Shown piece after piece: positions 23,216 through 35,320 of a stretch of DNA of 64,000 nt. Each line of letters starts with the position of its first letter. The first letter of the stretch is position 1. The translations under genes and the position numbers were made by a program. The notes under the pieces were generated by a model. The model saw only the letters and a program-made list of their open reading frames with translations, was not told the origin of the DNA and did no database searches. The DNA comes from Symsagittifera roscoffensis (taxonomy: Eukaryota > Xenacoelomorpha > Acoela > Convolutidae): positions 10,884,386 to 10,948,385 of the forward strand of contig NC_087063.1 in the NCBI RefSeq assembly GCF_963678635.1. The letters are read 5' to 3'.

Positions 23216-25544
23216 TGTACATTTGCTTAAAAGACATCTCATAGCTCAGATGTAGTTCTTTTAACTTTTTTGATTGTAGGGTCAATTTGTTAGTAACTGT
23301 CAAAGTTATTTTCAACTTTCATGTTGCTAAAAAAAATTTTCGAATTTTTTCAGATGCTAGTTTTCAAAACGCTTGGTAATTTCATTCTCACGAAACTTTT
23401 TTTACATTTTGTGCTGATTTATGACTCTCGATAACTTCAAAGAGATAAATTCTAAAATTTTTACTTTCGGAAAGCTGTTTTCTGATCTCTTTGAATATTG
23501 TTTTTTTTTTTCAAATCACATGTTTTCAAACAACATTTGCAGTTATTTTACTTTATCTCTCATTGAGAAATTGGTAATGATTTAATGATTTTTCCAAATA
23601 AAATGGATAGCTATTAGAAACTTTTAAAAGCAATCATATCTTCGGAGCCATTTTTCAAACTCAAATTTTATTTTTTTTTGTTTTTTAGCTTGTTTTTGTC
23701 TTGGTCAGAAATGAAATCTTAAATTCTACTTCCTTGTTATCTGATAAAGAGTTATCGTGAACTATCACTATCGAATGAAATTTGTAAAAAAAAATACGTC
23801 TATTGTAGACTAGCTGCTTCTTGTTTAACATGTTCTTTTCTCTTCTGATAAAATTAGCCCAAAAAATTAGCAGGCATTTTTGGTGAAGTTTTTCGCCGCA
23901 TTGTGTTTACTTAAAATGGTCAAGTTTAGCGTAAATTCGTTATATGAAGTAATTCCGCTTACAAGAAGAAAACCTCTGCCGTCTCTACATTGTTTTGCTG
24001 TTTTTCATGATTGGTAACATGATAGTTTGAAAAAAAAACCAAATTCTATATTCATTTTAAGCCATGTTTCTGTAAGAGCCTTATTTTGCAGTTTAACAGA
24101 TTCAGTTTCCAGAAAGCTAAAATTTCCAGGAATACATGATTTTCCATCATTGATCAAATGTTTAACAAAAAACGTTATTAGGCCTTACCTTTTTCTCCTT
24201 TATCTGACCTTTTTCTAATGATGTTATGGCTCATACACATATCTAGTTTTTTATCGGTTAGTAATTTCAATAGCATTTTTTTTTGGTAATCTTAACATTC
24301 ATAATATTATTAAAATGATTTGGTCGACAGATTACTGAGAATCGTAGTCTAATTCAAAAAATTCTTTTTTTCTTGTTATTTTGGTCACGTTTTGTTCATT
24401 GACACGATAGTTTTTATGCTCTTTCAAACCCCTCTCCCCGCTCAAAAAACTGCATGGATTTTTTTTTGTCGAAGATTATTTCTGAGTTGCAGCCGCTTTT
24501 TTCAAAAAAAAACAAAGACAGTTTTTGAAGTTTGAAGTTGTTCACCAAAAAATCACGTTTGGTGATATTTTCACTCTATGAATTTTTTAGAAATGGTCGG
24601 AAAATTTGGTGTATACAGTTTATAAAATGGTGAAATTTTTGGCAAATTCTCCGCACAAATTTGATTTCTTGACCCTTCCCCTTTTTGTTTTTTTATCTGT
24701 TTATTTTTCCATCTGCCCTGTTCTAATTAAGCTCACCTTAAGTCTCTCAGATTGTATTGTTAAAGGAAACAGGATTGAAGATGCAAGCTAACCATGCTTA
24801 GTACGTATACAGAGTGAGATGACGTATTTGTTTTGTTCCAATCAAATCAAATCCGATGTTGATTTTTGAATTTCAACCAGATTCACAAATTGATGAACTA
24901 CTAGGGGTACATTTAGTCCTCGGGGAATTGAAGAATTGAAAAACGAAGAAGAGGATACCATCTGGACTCTTGACTTTTTTATAATAAATTACTCCCTATA
25001 TTCGTCCGACTTTAACCACATCTCAACTGTGAAAATAGGTCATATTATAAAACGTTTTGCTGCCGGAGGCCTAATCAAGTTCAACTCTGACTTAGCCACT
25101 TAGCATTTCAATTTCTGTGTCATTCTGGTATCGCCTTATGCAACTCATGATGATTTTGCCGTAGCATCAAAGGAACTGGCCGAGCTGTTCCGCGGACCAA
25201 GTTAACATCCTCCTGTACATGCAGCGCTTAGCAAATTTAATGCGAGTTAAAGGCTGGGGTGGAAGATCTTAACTTGGTCTATCTGGGGGGAGGGGGGGGG
25301 GGGGGAGCAGGATGTTAACTTGATCCTGTTCCGCTCATGTTTCGACCAAACTCGATCTGAGAAGTTTTTGCTTAACAAATTTTTGGTTGAAACTGGTCAA
25401 GTCGAATAAAATGAAGTAGTTTTGTTTCGGAGTTTCGATCAAGTCGTCAAGTAAAGTAGTATTTTTGCGGTCGAATATAGTCATTTTTATGTCGAGTGCA
25501 GACAAAAAATTTTTGTTGCAGTAAGTTCCGTCAAAACATAGTCA

Positions 25545-25770
25545 GTCTGGGTTGACAGAAAATGCTGGTCATACAAAACTCATTTGTGGAAAAATTTCTT
25601 ATTTTTCCATAATGTTTTATAGAAGAAAATAATGTATAAAAATAGCATGAGTAGCATTTTTACATTAATAGGACTGTATGACTAGCATTTTTTCCATTAA
25701 TGAAATTGTATGATTCGCAATTCTTTTATGAATGGAATTGTTTGACAAGAGTTTTTTTCATTGATTGCCA
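25545..25770. repeat. Relative of the CCCGGGTTGACC element
   Basis: Starts CTGGGTTGACAGAAAATGCTGGTCATAC and repeats degenerate ATTTTTCCATTAATGAAATTGTATGA-type units, as in 26401-27334. Both ends are decayed. A similar stretch lies at about 27600-27915, ending AAGTCAACCAGGG. Confidence 0.5.
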
Positions 25771-25834
25771 TATAATTTTTTTGAGTGATTCGCTTTGTAT
25801 CAATGTTTGTGTTCCGCCCTGAAACACAAGAAAC

Positions 25835-26278
25835 CAGGGGCGGATTTAGGGAGGGGGTGGGGGGGCGGACGCCCCCCCCCCCCCCCCCTCAGGGATTCGA
25901 CCCCCTGCCGACCCAAAGGGTCCCCCCTTTGATACTTTTTCAGAAATCCATTTTTGGCGGACAGACCCTAAAATTTTTCTAAAGGCGCCTTTGGCGCCAA
26001 TATATAGTAACTTTGAGGGGGAGCGCGCGCCAAAAAAAAAGCAATTTTTTTTGTCAAAATTTTTCAAAAAGTGCCCAAAAACGGCTTCTTTTTACTGTTT
26101 TTTCAAAAATTTGCCTGCGGCGCACAAAATTTTGCCAAAATAGGCGCAAAACAGTGCTTTGGGAGAGCTCGAAAAATCAATTTGGTCGACCTAAAAAAAA
26201 AAAAAAAGGTCGTCAAAATTTTGGAAATTTTTTCGAAAATCCGCCCCCCCCCTCGAGAAAATCCTAGATCCGCCCCAT
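25835..26278 (-). mobile_element. hAT-like MITE with 8-bp target duplication
   Basis: Left end CAGGGGCGGATTTAGG; right end CCTAGATCCGCCCCAT. Both are flanked by CAAGAAAC (25827-25834 and 26279-26286), an exact 8-bp target-site duplication. CAG-starting inverted ends plus 8-bp duplications are hallmarks of the hAT superfamily. There is no transposase ORF, so it is non-autonomous. The internal palindrome AAAGGCGCCTTTGGCGCC is shared by all better copies. Confidence 0.85.
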
Positions 26279-26400
26279 CAAGAAACCAAAAGTTTTCTCA
26301 GTTGAGAAACCCAATAGGTTCAACGGTGGCAAAATCGCTGATTAAACTAAGTATTTGAGATTTGCCAAGTAAATTAATCTGCTGAAGTTCACGCTGCAGT

Positions 26401-27334
26401 TTACCCGGGTTGACCTCCATACACCGAAAATGCTTATCATACAATTCCATACATCAAGTGTGTGGGAAAATGCTTGTCATACAATTTTCATACAATTTCT
26501 AAAAATGGTTGAAAACTGGTATAAACTCGTTTCTGTGGCTGTTTGATTCTAATAAAACAGTCTGGTGATAAAAACTGAGGTTTTCGTTTTTTGAAAAAAA
26601 AAATGCTTATCATACAATTCCCATATATGGAAAGTGTATGACTGGCATTTTTTTGATGGCGACACAAAGTAATTTTGAAAATTTGGCCCAAAAATTTTTT
26701 GTTCTGTTTCAACCGCAAATCGAATTTCGTACGCAAACAAACATTTTTCAAAAAATTTTTTTTGCATGCAATATTGAATTATTTGTGTGCATAACGTAGT
26801 CCAGGATACGATAAAATTGGCTTTTATTTTCGTTTCACTTATATACTTTTTTCAAAAACGCGGAAAATTCCTATTTCTTCTGTATGGGCTGTTAATGTAT
26901 GCCTTGATCAATGTCTCATAATATGAAAATTCAAAAATTTAAAATAATCATCATTAAAAAATTCTGCGAAAAAATAAATGTTTGTTACTTTTGTTATATC
27001 AATTGTAAAAGACAGACACTTTCAGGTCGTTTTCTATGCATTGTCAATGCAAGACCGGCCAACTTTTGGTGTTTTGAGTAACCAAGGTCTTTGTCACTTG
27101 TGTTCGGTTGCAACTACAACCGAAAATTTTTCGGAAACTAAATTTAGAAAGAAAACATTAAAATTTTTGATTTATAGAAAAACACACTATCATACAGTTT
27201 TCATATATGGAAAAATGCTTATCATAGAGTTTTCATACAATTTTCTGTACGTATGGAATTGTATGAAATTGTATGACAAGAAGTTTCTCATAAATGGAAA
27301 TTATATGATAAGAAGTTTTGGTCAACCCGGGTAA
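26401..27334. mobile_element. 934-bp element with perfect 15-bp inverted termini
   Basis: Left end TTACCCGGGTTGACC; right end GGTCAACCCGGGTAA, an exact reverse complement. If the outer TA is a target duplication, the element proper starts CCCGGGTTGACC and would fit a TA-inserting (Tc1/mariner-like) MITE. The sub-terminal regions are arrays of a degenerate unit (ATGCTTATCATACAATTTCCAT and its reverse complement), two or more per arm. No transposase is visible. Confidence 0.75.
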
Positions 27335-28930
27335 GAAAAAATATAGTAGTGTTTTAAAGTAGTCTATGAGGCCTCTATTTTGAATTTTTCTAAAAACGGG
27401 AAAAAATGCAGACATCAGAGAAAATTTTAGTAATTTTTGAGATTCTTCTGCGTTAGAAAAAAGCATGCCTGGACTAAGATATAGGCAAAACTTTGAGACA
27501 TTTTTGCAGACCAAAAAAAAATCTTTTTTTTTCGGAAAATGTTTGTGAGTATGTTATTCATAAATCTGGATTAAGGACTGAAATGAGAACAATTTTTTTT
27601 TCTATTTTGGAATTATTTTATGGAAAAAACGATTATCATACAATTCTCATAAATCAAACTTGTAAGATAAGCATATTTTCAAAGTAATTAAAAACCAAAA
27701 TTTTGACAAAACAATGGCTCTCATTTCAACAACAAAAAAACGCGATAAGTTCATTCAAAAAACTTGAAAACAAATTCGCAGGGTATCACAATTTTTGTTC
27801 GTATGGAAAAATGCTTGTCATACAGTTTCCATATTTGGAAAATGTATGATTAACATTTTTTTATAGGTTCCTCTGATGGAATTGTATTAAGTATTTTTTT
27901 GTAATGATAAGTCAACCAGGGAGTTTGAGTTGAGCCTATCAATACATGATCACTGTAGACCGAAATGGTGGAAACAGGCAATTTTGAAAAACTCGGCCCC
28001 TATAGGGGGCAAACGCGCGATCCATTTCGTGCTGCTCCTAATTGCATTTTTTTGACCAAAATAAATCAATGATTCGATCATGATGAAGTGATAAATCTGA
28101 AACGTGAAACGATTCCTTTTTGGTAAACCAATCATCTCCTAAAGAGTGGTGCGAAATAACCATGTGGCCAATAAATGCTTTTTGTTTGACTTATAGACGC
28201 AAGTATCCAATTTAATAATGACAAGGGATATGCTTCTATGTGAAGATTATTAAGATTATTAAGATTATGAAAAACAGATCTAAAAGTGATCTGTTTCAGA
28301 CAATTTTTGAAGATTGGTTGCTAGATTGTTGAAACCTACTAGATTGGCTGACATCCAAATATTTTTTACGTATTGTTTTTTCTTCTTCATCAGACTAATA
28401 AATGAATAAAAAACCGCATAGAAAAATCCCGGGCCCCTATTTTAACCAAAGAATTTAAAAATGAAAAAAATGAAAAAAGTATTGTGAGAAAAAATTGATT
28501 TTCTAATAGGTTTGTCTTTTCTTTGCCATTTCTGCGCCATATGCGCAAAATTTGTCTTGTCCATAAATTGTTCAATTTTCCGTAGCTTACTTCTTTTGGT
28601 CGCGGAAATGTTTTCCGCTCCATTTTGAATCTGTTCAAGTTCGAAAATGCTTAGAAAAAATAAACGATAATCTCCGCAGACAAATAATATTAACTGGCGT
28701 TGAATTTGGCTCCTAATTGGCAGGTAACTTCCTGGATTTCTAAAATATGTGCTTAACCATTGTTTTCTGGAGACAAAGCCTCCATGTTTATTTCGCGTAT
28801 TCTTTTTTTCTTCCGGTTTCGCATTTTCCTACTTTCTAAAAATGTTTATTACGATAGTTTATTTCGCATTCGCCTAAAATCTGAATGATTGAAAAATATA
28901 TCAGAATAATCATCATAACAATCTTGGTAA

Positions 28931-29942
28931 AACAGAGACTGCTCGTATATCAGGGCAAAGCCCTGAATGTTCCGACTGTCCCCTGATTCTTATCGAATAG
29001 TTTTTGGGAAAAGAAAATACCGAAAACCTGTACATTTTGGACAATATCAAACTGGAAAACTTTGAGTCGTTCGAAATTAATACGGTCAATTAGCTAGCCT
29101 CATTGTTCCGACTTTCGATACGAAAGTAACGGAATATTTGTGCTCGGGGTGGGTTTTTTTTTTCTTCAGACAAATTTCGGCTTTTTAACTAGCATTTTTG
29201 ACGGAATTTTTTTTTTATCATTCGAAAGGTATTGTTGTCCTGAGCTTAAATTTGAAACGATATTTTACCTGTGATCATTTTTCGTAAAGTTATGGGGGTT
29301 TAAAGACAGCCATTTTGGCCAATTTGGGAAAATTAACGCGCGATGTATTTCGCGCTATAAACGCGTAAGCGAGATTTAATCCGTCTTAGAAATCGTTCCA
29401 AATTGGTTCAAGGAAGTTTATATGCCATAATTGATTTGTTAATAGGAGCAAAATATATCACTTAGAACTTATTATGACGTGTGGGGGGATGACTTTTTTA
29501 AAAAAAAAACTTTCAAATTTAAAAAAAAAAAAATCATTTTTTTTTTATTATATTTTTTTTGTTATTACTGCTCCATAAAACTTAAAAGACAGTCGGAAAA
29601 TTCAGGGCTTCGCCCTGATACGAGCAGTCTTGTTTCAATTTGGAACTATTTTGTTGAGCGGGATAAATTGCCGCGCATAAGTAATTCGAGTTACCCTCTT
29701 AGCATTATCAAAAAACTCTTCAAACCGCGCATAATGTAGTCCAGAACATGGCAAAATTGGCAATTTTCATACCCCCAGAACTTTTCAATTAATAATCCGA
29801 GGTAAAAAAAATCGTTTCATATTTGAACTCAGGAAGTCAATATCTTCAATATGGTATAAAAATTTTTGTTGAAAATTATTATTTCGATCTGTGAAAAAAC
29901 CACACCGAGCATAAATATTCCGTTTTATTCGAAAGTCGGAAC
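28931..29942 (-). mobile_element. Helentron-like element (subfamily 2), interrupted by a nested copy
   Basis: Hairpin end at 28931-28990 (GACTGCTCG, CAGGGCAAAGCCCTG, AATGTTCCGACTGTCC). The opposite end at about 29930-29942 reads CGAAAGTCGGAAC. Bases 29105-29635 are a complete foreign element of the sister subfamily. Removing them restores CCTCATTCAATTTGG, which matches the undisturbed copy at about 10876-10892. Confidence 0.75.
29105..29635 (+). mobile_element. Helentron-like element (subfamily 1), nested insertion at TT
   Basis: Starts GTTCCGACTTTCGATACGAAAG and ends with AGTCGGAAAATT, the hairpin CAGGGCTTCGCCCTG (29603-29617), then ATACGAGCAGTCTTGTTT. Sub-terminal inverted GTTCCGACT / AGTCGGAA, a 3' hairpin outside the inner repeat, and insertion into TT without duplication together match the architecture described for Helentrons and their non-autonomous HINE derivatives. 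No Rep/helicase coding is present. Confidence 0.75.
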
Positions 29943-29959
29943 AAAAACAAACAAAACTA

Positions 29960-30480
29960 ACAAGACTGCTCGTATCAGGGCAAATCACTGAATGTTACGA
30001 CTTCCTTTTAAGGTTTATGGAGCAGTGATAATATAAACAAAGAAATGTAATAAAAATCATGAAAGTTTTTTTCTTCTAAAACTTGAATTTTTTTAATAAA
30101 AATCATCCCCACACGCCATATAAAGTACAAAAGAATATATTTCGCTCCTTTTAACAAATCAATTATGGTAAATAAGCCTCATTCGACCAATTGTGAACGA
30201 TTTCTAAGATTGAATCTACGCTTACGCATTAAATGCGCGAAATATATCGCACGTTAAATGTCCCAAATTGGCCAAAATGACAATCTTTAAACCCACATAA
30301 CGTTACTAAAGTGATCACAGGTGAAATAACTTTTCAAGTTCAATCTCAGAACAACAAAAACTTTTGAAGGATATTAAAAAATTCGTCAACGTGGCTGGTT
30401 AAAAAGTCAAAAGATGTCTGAAGAAAAAAACCCACCCCGAGCACAAATATTTCGGTTACTTTCGTATCGAAAGTAACCAC
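29960..30480 (-). mobile_element. Helentron-like element (subfamily 1)
   Basis: CAAGACTGCTCGTATCAGGGC at the low end; the hairpin is damaged (CAGGGCAAATCACTG). The interior (GGAGCAGTGATAA, ACGCCATATAAAGTAC, GATCACAGGTGAAAT) is as in other copies. The 5' terminus at the high end is GAGCACAAATATTTCGGTTACTTTCG. It forms an inverted pair with 29105-29635. Confidence 0.7.
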
Positions 30481-31651
30481 AATAATGATTATACTATTAA
30501 TCACAAGAGCAACCATAATCATGAAACTTTAGCATCGTCATTCCGAAAACGAAGGCCTCCAAAATTTGAGGTTTTCACAACTTAAAAGAGACAGTTATCT
30601 TAAAAAAGTAAGAAGAAATGGGTTCTAAAGTTTGACTACTACAAGTGTGATGGTTTTTCAACAATTTGGTTTAAAAATCAAAACAGCTGAGTTCCACAAT
30701 TGCTGGATTGGCATGGTCATACTTACTGATGTTTTTCAAGTTGATGTTTTTCTTAAAAAAATTCTAAACAAAAAATAGAAACTGGGCATATTCAACACAA
30801 ATAGTCAAACAGGCTATTTGGAAAGCAGCTTCTGTAAAAAAGAACAACAAAAAGAAAAAAATACAAAGTTTCAAACTTCAAAATTTTTTCTAATTTTTTT
30901 GCAGAATTTTTTTCAGTTTTCGAAGTTTTTGATTCCCAAAATGCCGCTAAAACTCCAAAAACTAACTTTATTCAAGTAAAATTAATTAACTTTCACGGCT
31001 AACCTTAAGCTTAAAAAAAGCATTGCAAGCCTGCAGGCTGATCCTATTAGCTCGAAATCGGACCGAAAATTAAATTCTTGAAATCGCTTATTTTTGACAC
31101 TGGCACAAAATTTTCAAATATTTTAATTGGCGTTCGAATTACGACTGAAAGGGTTTACTGTGCGAAATTTTGATCCAATCCGATAACTTTTTGTGATACC
31201 TGACTTTGCATTGAAAACTTAAAGAAAAAGAAAACTAAAACACAGCCGAATACAAAGTTCCTCCGCATTTTTAAAATGGTCGGAACGAAAAGCTATGGCG
31301 AGATTACAAAAATTCCTGAAACCTAGAAGTTAGTAACTTTTTAAAACTCGATCAAAACAGATGAAATAGAAGATGATCGATCATATTTCACTTCATTGGA
31401 CTAATTGTTTCAAGGAAGAGGCAACTAAATCATGGGAAAAAGTGGGGTTTTTTTCACGGCCCCATTTTTTGTGGTGTTGAAACGAGTTTTAAATTTATTT
31501 ATTTGATTAAGTGCTGTCACAATGTTTAAAGCTTAGCCCTAACGGCTAGTATAGTCTACTTTGGGTTTTTATTTTGTTCAAGCATTTTAGGTAGTCGAAA
31601 TATTTAAAGAATTTAAAGTTTTTAAATAATAGTTTTTAGTAGAATTTCTAA

Positions 31652-32065
31652 CTGGGGCGGATCTTGGATTTTCTCTAAGCGGGAGGGGAGGACTTTCAAA
31701 AAAATGGAAAACTTTTAAACTTTGTTCTGTTTTTTAAGTCGATGAAATTGATTTTTTGAGCTCTCCCCAGTCACTTTAAAGACCCCATTTTGACCAAATT
31801 TTCTATGCCGCAGGCAGATTTTTGAAAAAAAAAACAGACCAAAAAGGCGTTTTTAGACACTTTTGTAAATTTTTGACCAAAAACAGCGGTTTCTCGGCGC
31901 GCGCTTCCCCCTCAAAATTGAATCCTTTTGGCGCCAACGGCGCCTTCAAAAAAACTTTTGGGTCAGCCAGCCAAAATTGGATATCTCAAAACAGTACAAA
32001 GCAGGACCCTTTGGGTCGGCAGGGAGTCGAATTGCTGAGGTGGTCGAACCCCCCTAAATCCGCTG
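31652..32065 (+). mobile_element. hAT-like MITE
   Basis: Left end CTGGGGCGGATCTTGG; right end CCTAAATCCGCTGG. All family landmarks are in order (GAGCTCTCCC, GCCGCAGGC, GGCGCGCGCTTCCCCC, GGCGCCAACGGCGCC, GGGTCGGCAGGG). No clear 8-bp duplication. Confidence 0.75.
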
Positions 32066-32138
32066 GTAATCATATGTACCAGCATTATACTTGTAATTGG
32101 AGTTTTGCTCTTTAGAGGACAAAGCAAAACTAATTGCT

Positions 32139-32530
32139 TGTTCCGACTTCCTTTTAACGTTTATGAAGCAGTGAATTGATTTCGCTCCAATTAACAAATC
32201 AATTATGGCAAATAAGCTTCATTCAACCAATTGGGAACGATTTCTAAGACAAATTAAACCTCCGCTTCTTACGCATTAATAGCGCGAAATATATCGAGCG
32301 TTAACTGTTCCAAACTGGCCAAAATGACAATCTTTAAACCCCATAACATTACGAAAAAGGATCACAGGTGAAATTTTTTTTCAAATTTAATCTCAGGACA
32401 ACAAAACTTTTTGAAGGATATTTAAAAAATTCTGTCAATGTGGCTGGTTAAAAAGTCGAAAGTTGTCAGAAGTATAAAAAACTCACACCGAGCACAAATA
32501 TTCCGTTACTTTCGTACCGAAAGTCAGAAC
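32139..32530 (-). mobile_element. Helentron-like element, truncated at hairpin end
   Basis: Begins at GTTCCGACTTCCTTTTAA, so the outer hairpin is lost, and ends CGAAAGTCAGAACAG. It is part of the second copy of the segmental duplication. Confidence 0.65.
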
Positions 32531-33107
32531 AGTAATGATTATACTATTAATCACAAGAGCAAACAAAACCATAAAATTTTAGCATCGTCATTCCAAAAAC
32601 AAAGACTTCCAAAATTTGAGTTTTTCACAACTAAAGAGAGATATTTTTGTTGAAAAAATACGAAAAAATGGGTTCTAAAATATAAAAATTTGACTTCTAC
32701 AAATGTGATGGCTTTTCAACAATTTGGTTTAAAAATCAAAACAGCTGAGGTCCAGACTTCCTGAATTGGCATAGTCATACTTGTTGATGTTTTTCACGTT
32801 GATGTTTTTCAAGTTGATGTTTTTCTTAAAAAGTTTTCAGCCAAAAAATAGAAACTAGGCATATTCAACAAAAATAGTCAAACAGGCTATTTGCAAAGAA
32901 GTTTCCGTAAAAAAAGAACGAAAAAAAAATGAAAAAAAAAATACAAAATTTCAAACTTCAAAAATTTTTCTAATTTTAAAATTTTTGATTCCCAAAATGC
33001 CGCTAAAACTCCAAAAACTAACTTAACTAAAAACAATTAAACTTTCACGGCTAAAGTTAAGCTTAAAAAAGCATTGCACGCCTGCACGCTGATCTTATTA
33101 GCTCGAA

Positions 33108-33434
33108 GTTAGACCAAATTGATTTTCTGAGCTCTACCCATTCACTATAAAGCCCCCCATTTTGACCAAATTTTGTGCGCCGCAGGCAAAATTTTGAAAA
33201 AACAGTCCAAAAGGCATTTTTAGACTCTTTTGTACATTTTTGACAAAAACCGCGGATTCTCGGCGCGCGCTTCCCCCTCAAATTAGTATCTTTTGGCGAC
33301 AACAGTGCCTTCAGAAAAATTTTAGGGTCAGTCAGCCAAAAATGTATATCTCAAAGTACTACAAAAAGGAGGCCTTTTGGGTCGAGTCCCTGGGAAGGGG
33401 CGTTGATCCCCCCACCCTCTCCTTAATCCGCTAG
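33108..33434 (+). mobile_element. hAT-like MITE, 5'-truncated
   Basis: Starts inside the family (GACCAAATTGATTTTCTGAGCTC) and continues through GCGCGCGCTTCCCCCTC to CCTTAATCCGCTAG. The truncation point coincides with the deletion in the duplicated segment. Confidence 0.7.
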
Positions 33435-34979
33435 TGAATTTTATTACAATCTGAAAGATAATGATATTTCGAGCTCAAACTAAAAATATTTTTCACTTGT
33501 ATTTTTTTTGTCACATTAATCAGACTTTGCGCAAAATTTTCGGTTTTATATTAACTCGTTAACAATCCAGCCTAGAAACCGTTCTTAATTCAGTTGAGCC
33601 TCGCTGATTGATTCACATACTATTTAATGTTTGCAAAAAAAAACATTGTTTGGGGGTTGAGAAAAAGTTTTTTTTAGAAATTGTAAGCCTAAATTTTCTT
33701 TAGACAACACCGTGAAGTACACTAGGAACACTTAATTTTTTGCCCTGATGCAAAAAATCTTGCAATTGAATATACAAAAGCATGTCTGCTCAGCCGTTCG
33801 ATGCTCAAAATAGCAATGCGGAAATTAAAGATTTAAGGATGACTTGATCCACCGTCGGATACTTTTCATTTCCAATTAGTGTGACCTTTGCTTTTCTTCT
33901 TCCAGCTAACCGATGGTTTTAAGGTATAATCAGTTTAATCTCTTCATCAAAAAGTACTAGATACTAAAATACCTTCTTTTTCTCTTTCGATGTTTTTTTT
34001 TATCTATGTATTAAAATAGGCGTATATTAATTCTAATTCACACGAAATAAGTGGTGAACTAATTATTCCTCCTAAAGATATTAGAGCCCTTGATTTTAGT
34101 GAAATTTGCTAATTTGTAATTGGCTGGCACATGAATTTTGGTCAAGATTTTTGGGATGCTCCTGGTAATCTAATAGCAGGCCATGTAATCTATTAGCAAT
34201 CTAACAGTAGACCGCAAAAAATCCGTGTTTTCAATAGTTGTTACGTAAAGAAACAACGTTACTCGAACGACCTCCCTCCCCCCCCCCCCCCCCCCAAAAA
34301 ATAAAATCAAGTTTCAGCCCAGCAAATGTGGTTGGTCATAATCATTTTGTTCCTGGGAGGACGTTCTAAGGGGGAACACCAATTGTTTTCTGGCAAGATA
34401 TTGTCTCTTGAACCCACCTTCATAACAGCAAATTAATTATTCCCGACATAACAAAACAAACTTGGTAATTCCTAGGAGTTGGGAGGGATTTACTTGCGGT
34501 TCTTTTCAGCTTCAAGCCGGAAATGGGACCATGATTTCCCAAACGCGAAGGTTATCAATACGTCTGATTACATTAAAAATTCAAATTTGAGTCGCAAAAA
34601 CGAGCTTCGCTCAACGAAATAACTCTGGAATGTGAGAAAATAATAGGAACGGACTATGCATAATGATACCTTTCCCCCTGATAAATTTTCATAGATCCTC
34701 TGCTTATCGCCGAAACATGAATTATTATTTATTTATTAAACTTGCCTGAAACTTAAGCAATCAAAGTAGCACTTTTAAAGTAACTTAGGTTTTAATCAGA
34801 AGCACATCAAACGAATCACGATGAAAGATGCATTTTTTCAGTTTTTCCTTCTTATCATGTTTGGAAAACGACAATGAGATTAGATTTTCCGGCTAAACCT
34901 TTTCCAGTCATCTTTGATTTTGGTTGAAATTGCTTTTTAAGGCTATTTGAATTGACTTATACCGTTGTAATCAGTAGCA

Positions 34980-35320
34980 TATTGGACTGGCCTCATGTAT
35001 TCGACTACCTAGCCGCCCGAAGGGTCCTCCTTTGGTACTTTTGAACGATTTCCGTTTTAGCTGAGCGACCCTAAAGTTTCCTTGACGGAGTCAGTGCCAA
35101 TATATACTAACTTTGAGGGGGCAGCACGCGCCAAAAAACAACATTTTGTTCAGAACTTTCTAGAAACTCTCAAATGGCGTATTTAAAAACTCTCTAACCG
35201 CGCAGAAAAACTGTCTCTAAATAGGATCTTTATAGCTTTTTGGAAGAGCTCGGAAAGTATTTTGGTCAACCAAGAAAAAAGGAATCAACAAAAAATTTTT
35301 GAAAATCCTTTATCCGGGCT
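34980..35320 (-). mobile_element. hAT-like MITE, decayed reverse copy
   Basis: Reverse-orientation landmarks: TTCGACTACC, GGGTCCTCCTTTGGTAC, GCCAATATATACTAACTTTGAGGGGG, GCACGCGCC, GAGCTCGGAAA and TTGGTCAACC. The ends are degraded. Confidence 0.6.

Larger units (their letters stand above)
29990..33434 (+). repeat. Tandem segmental duplication (about 2 kb unit, second copy deleted in places)
   Basis: The stretch 29990-31100 (Helentron-like element plus about 600 bp of non-repeat sequence from ATGATTATACTATTAATCAC) recurs at 32140-33107 in the same order. Each copy leads into a hAT-like MITE (31652-32065 and 33108-33434). The second copy lacks about 110 bp within the Helentron-like part and about 660 bp before and within the MITE. 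Confidence 0.75.
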
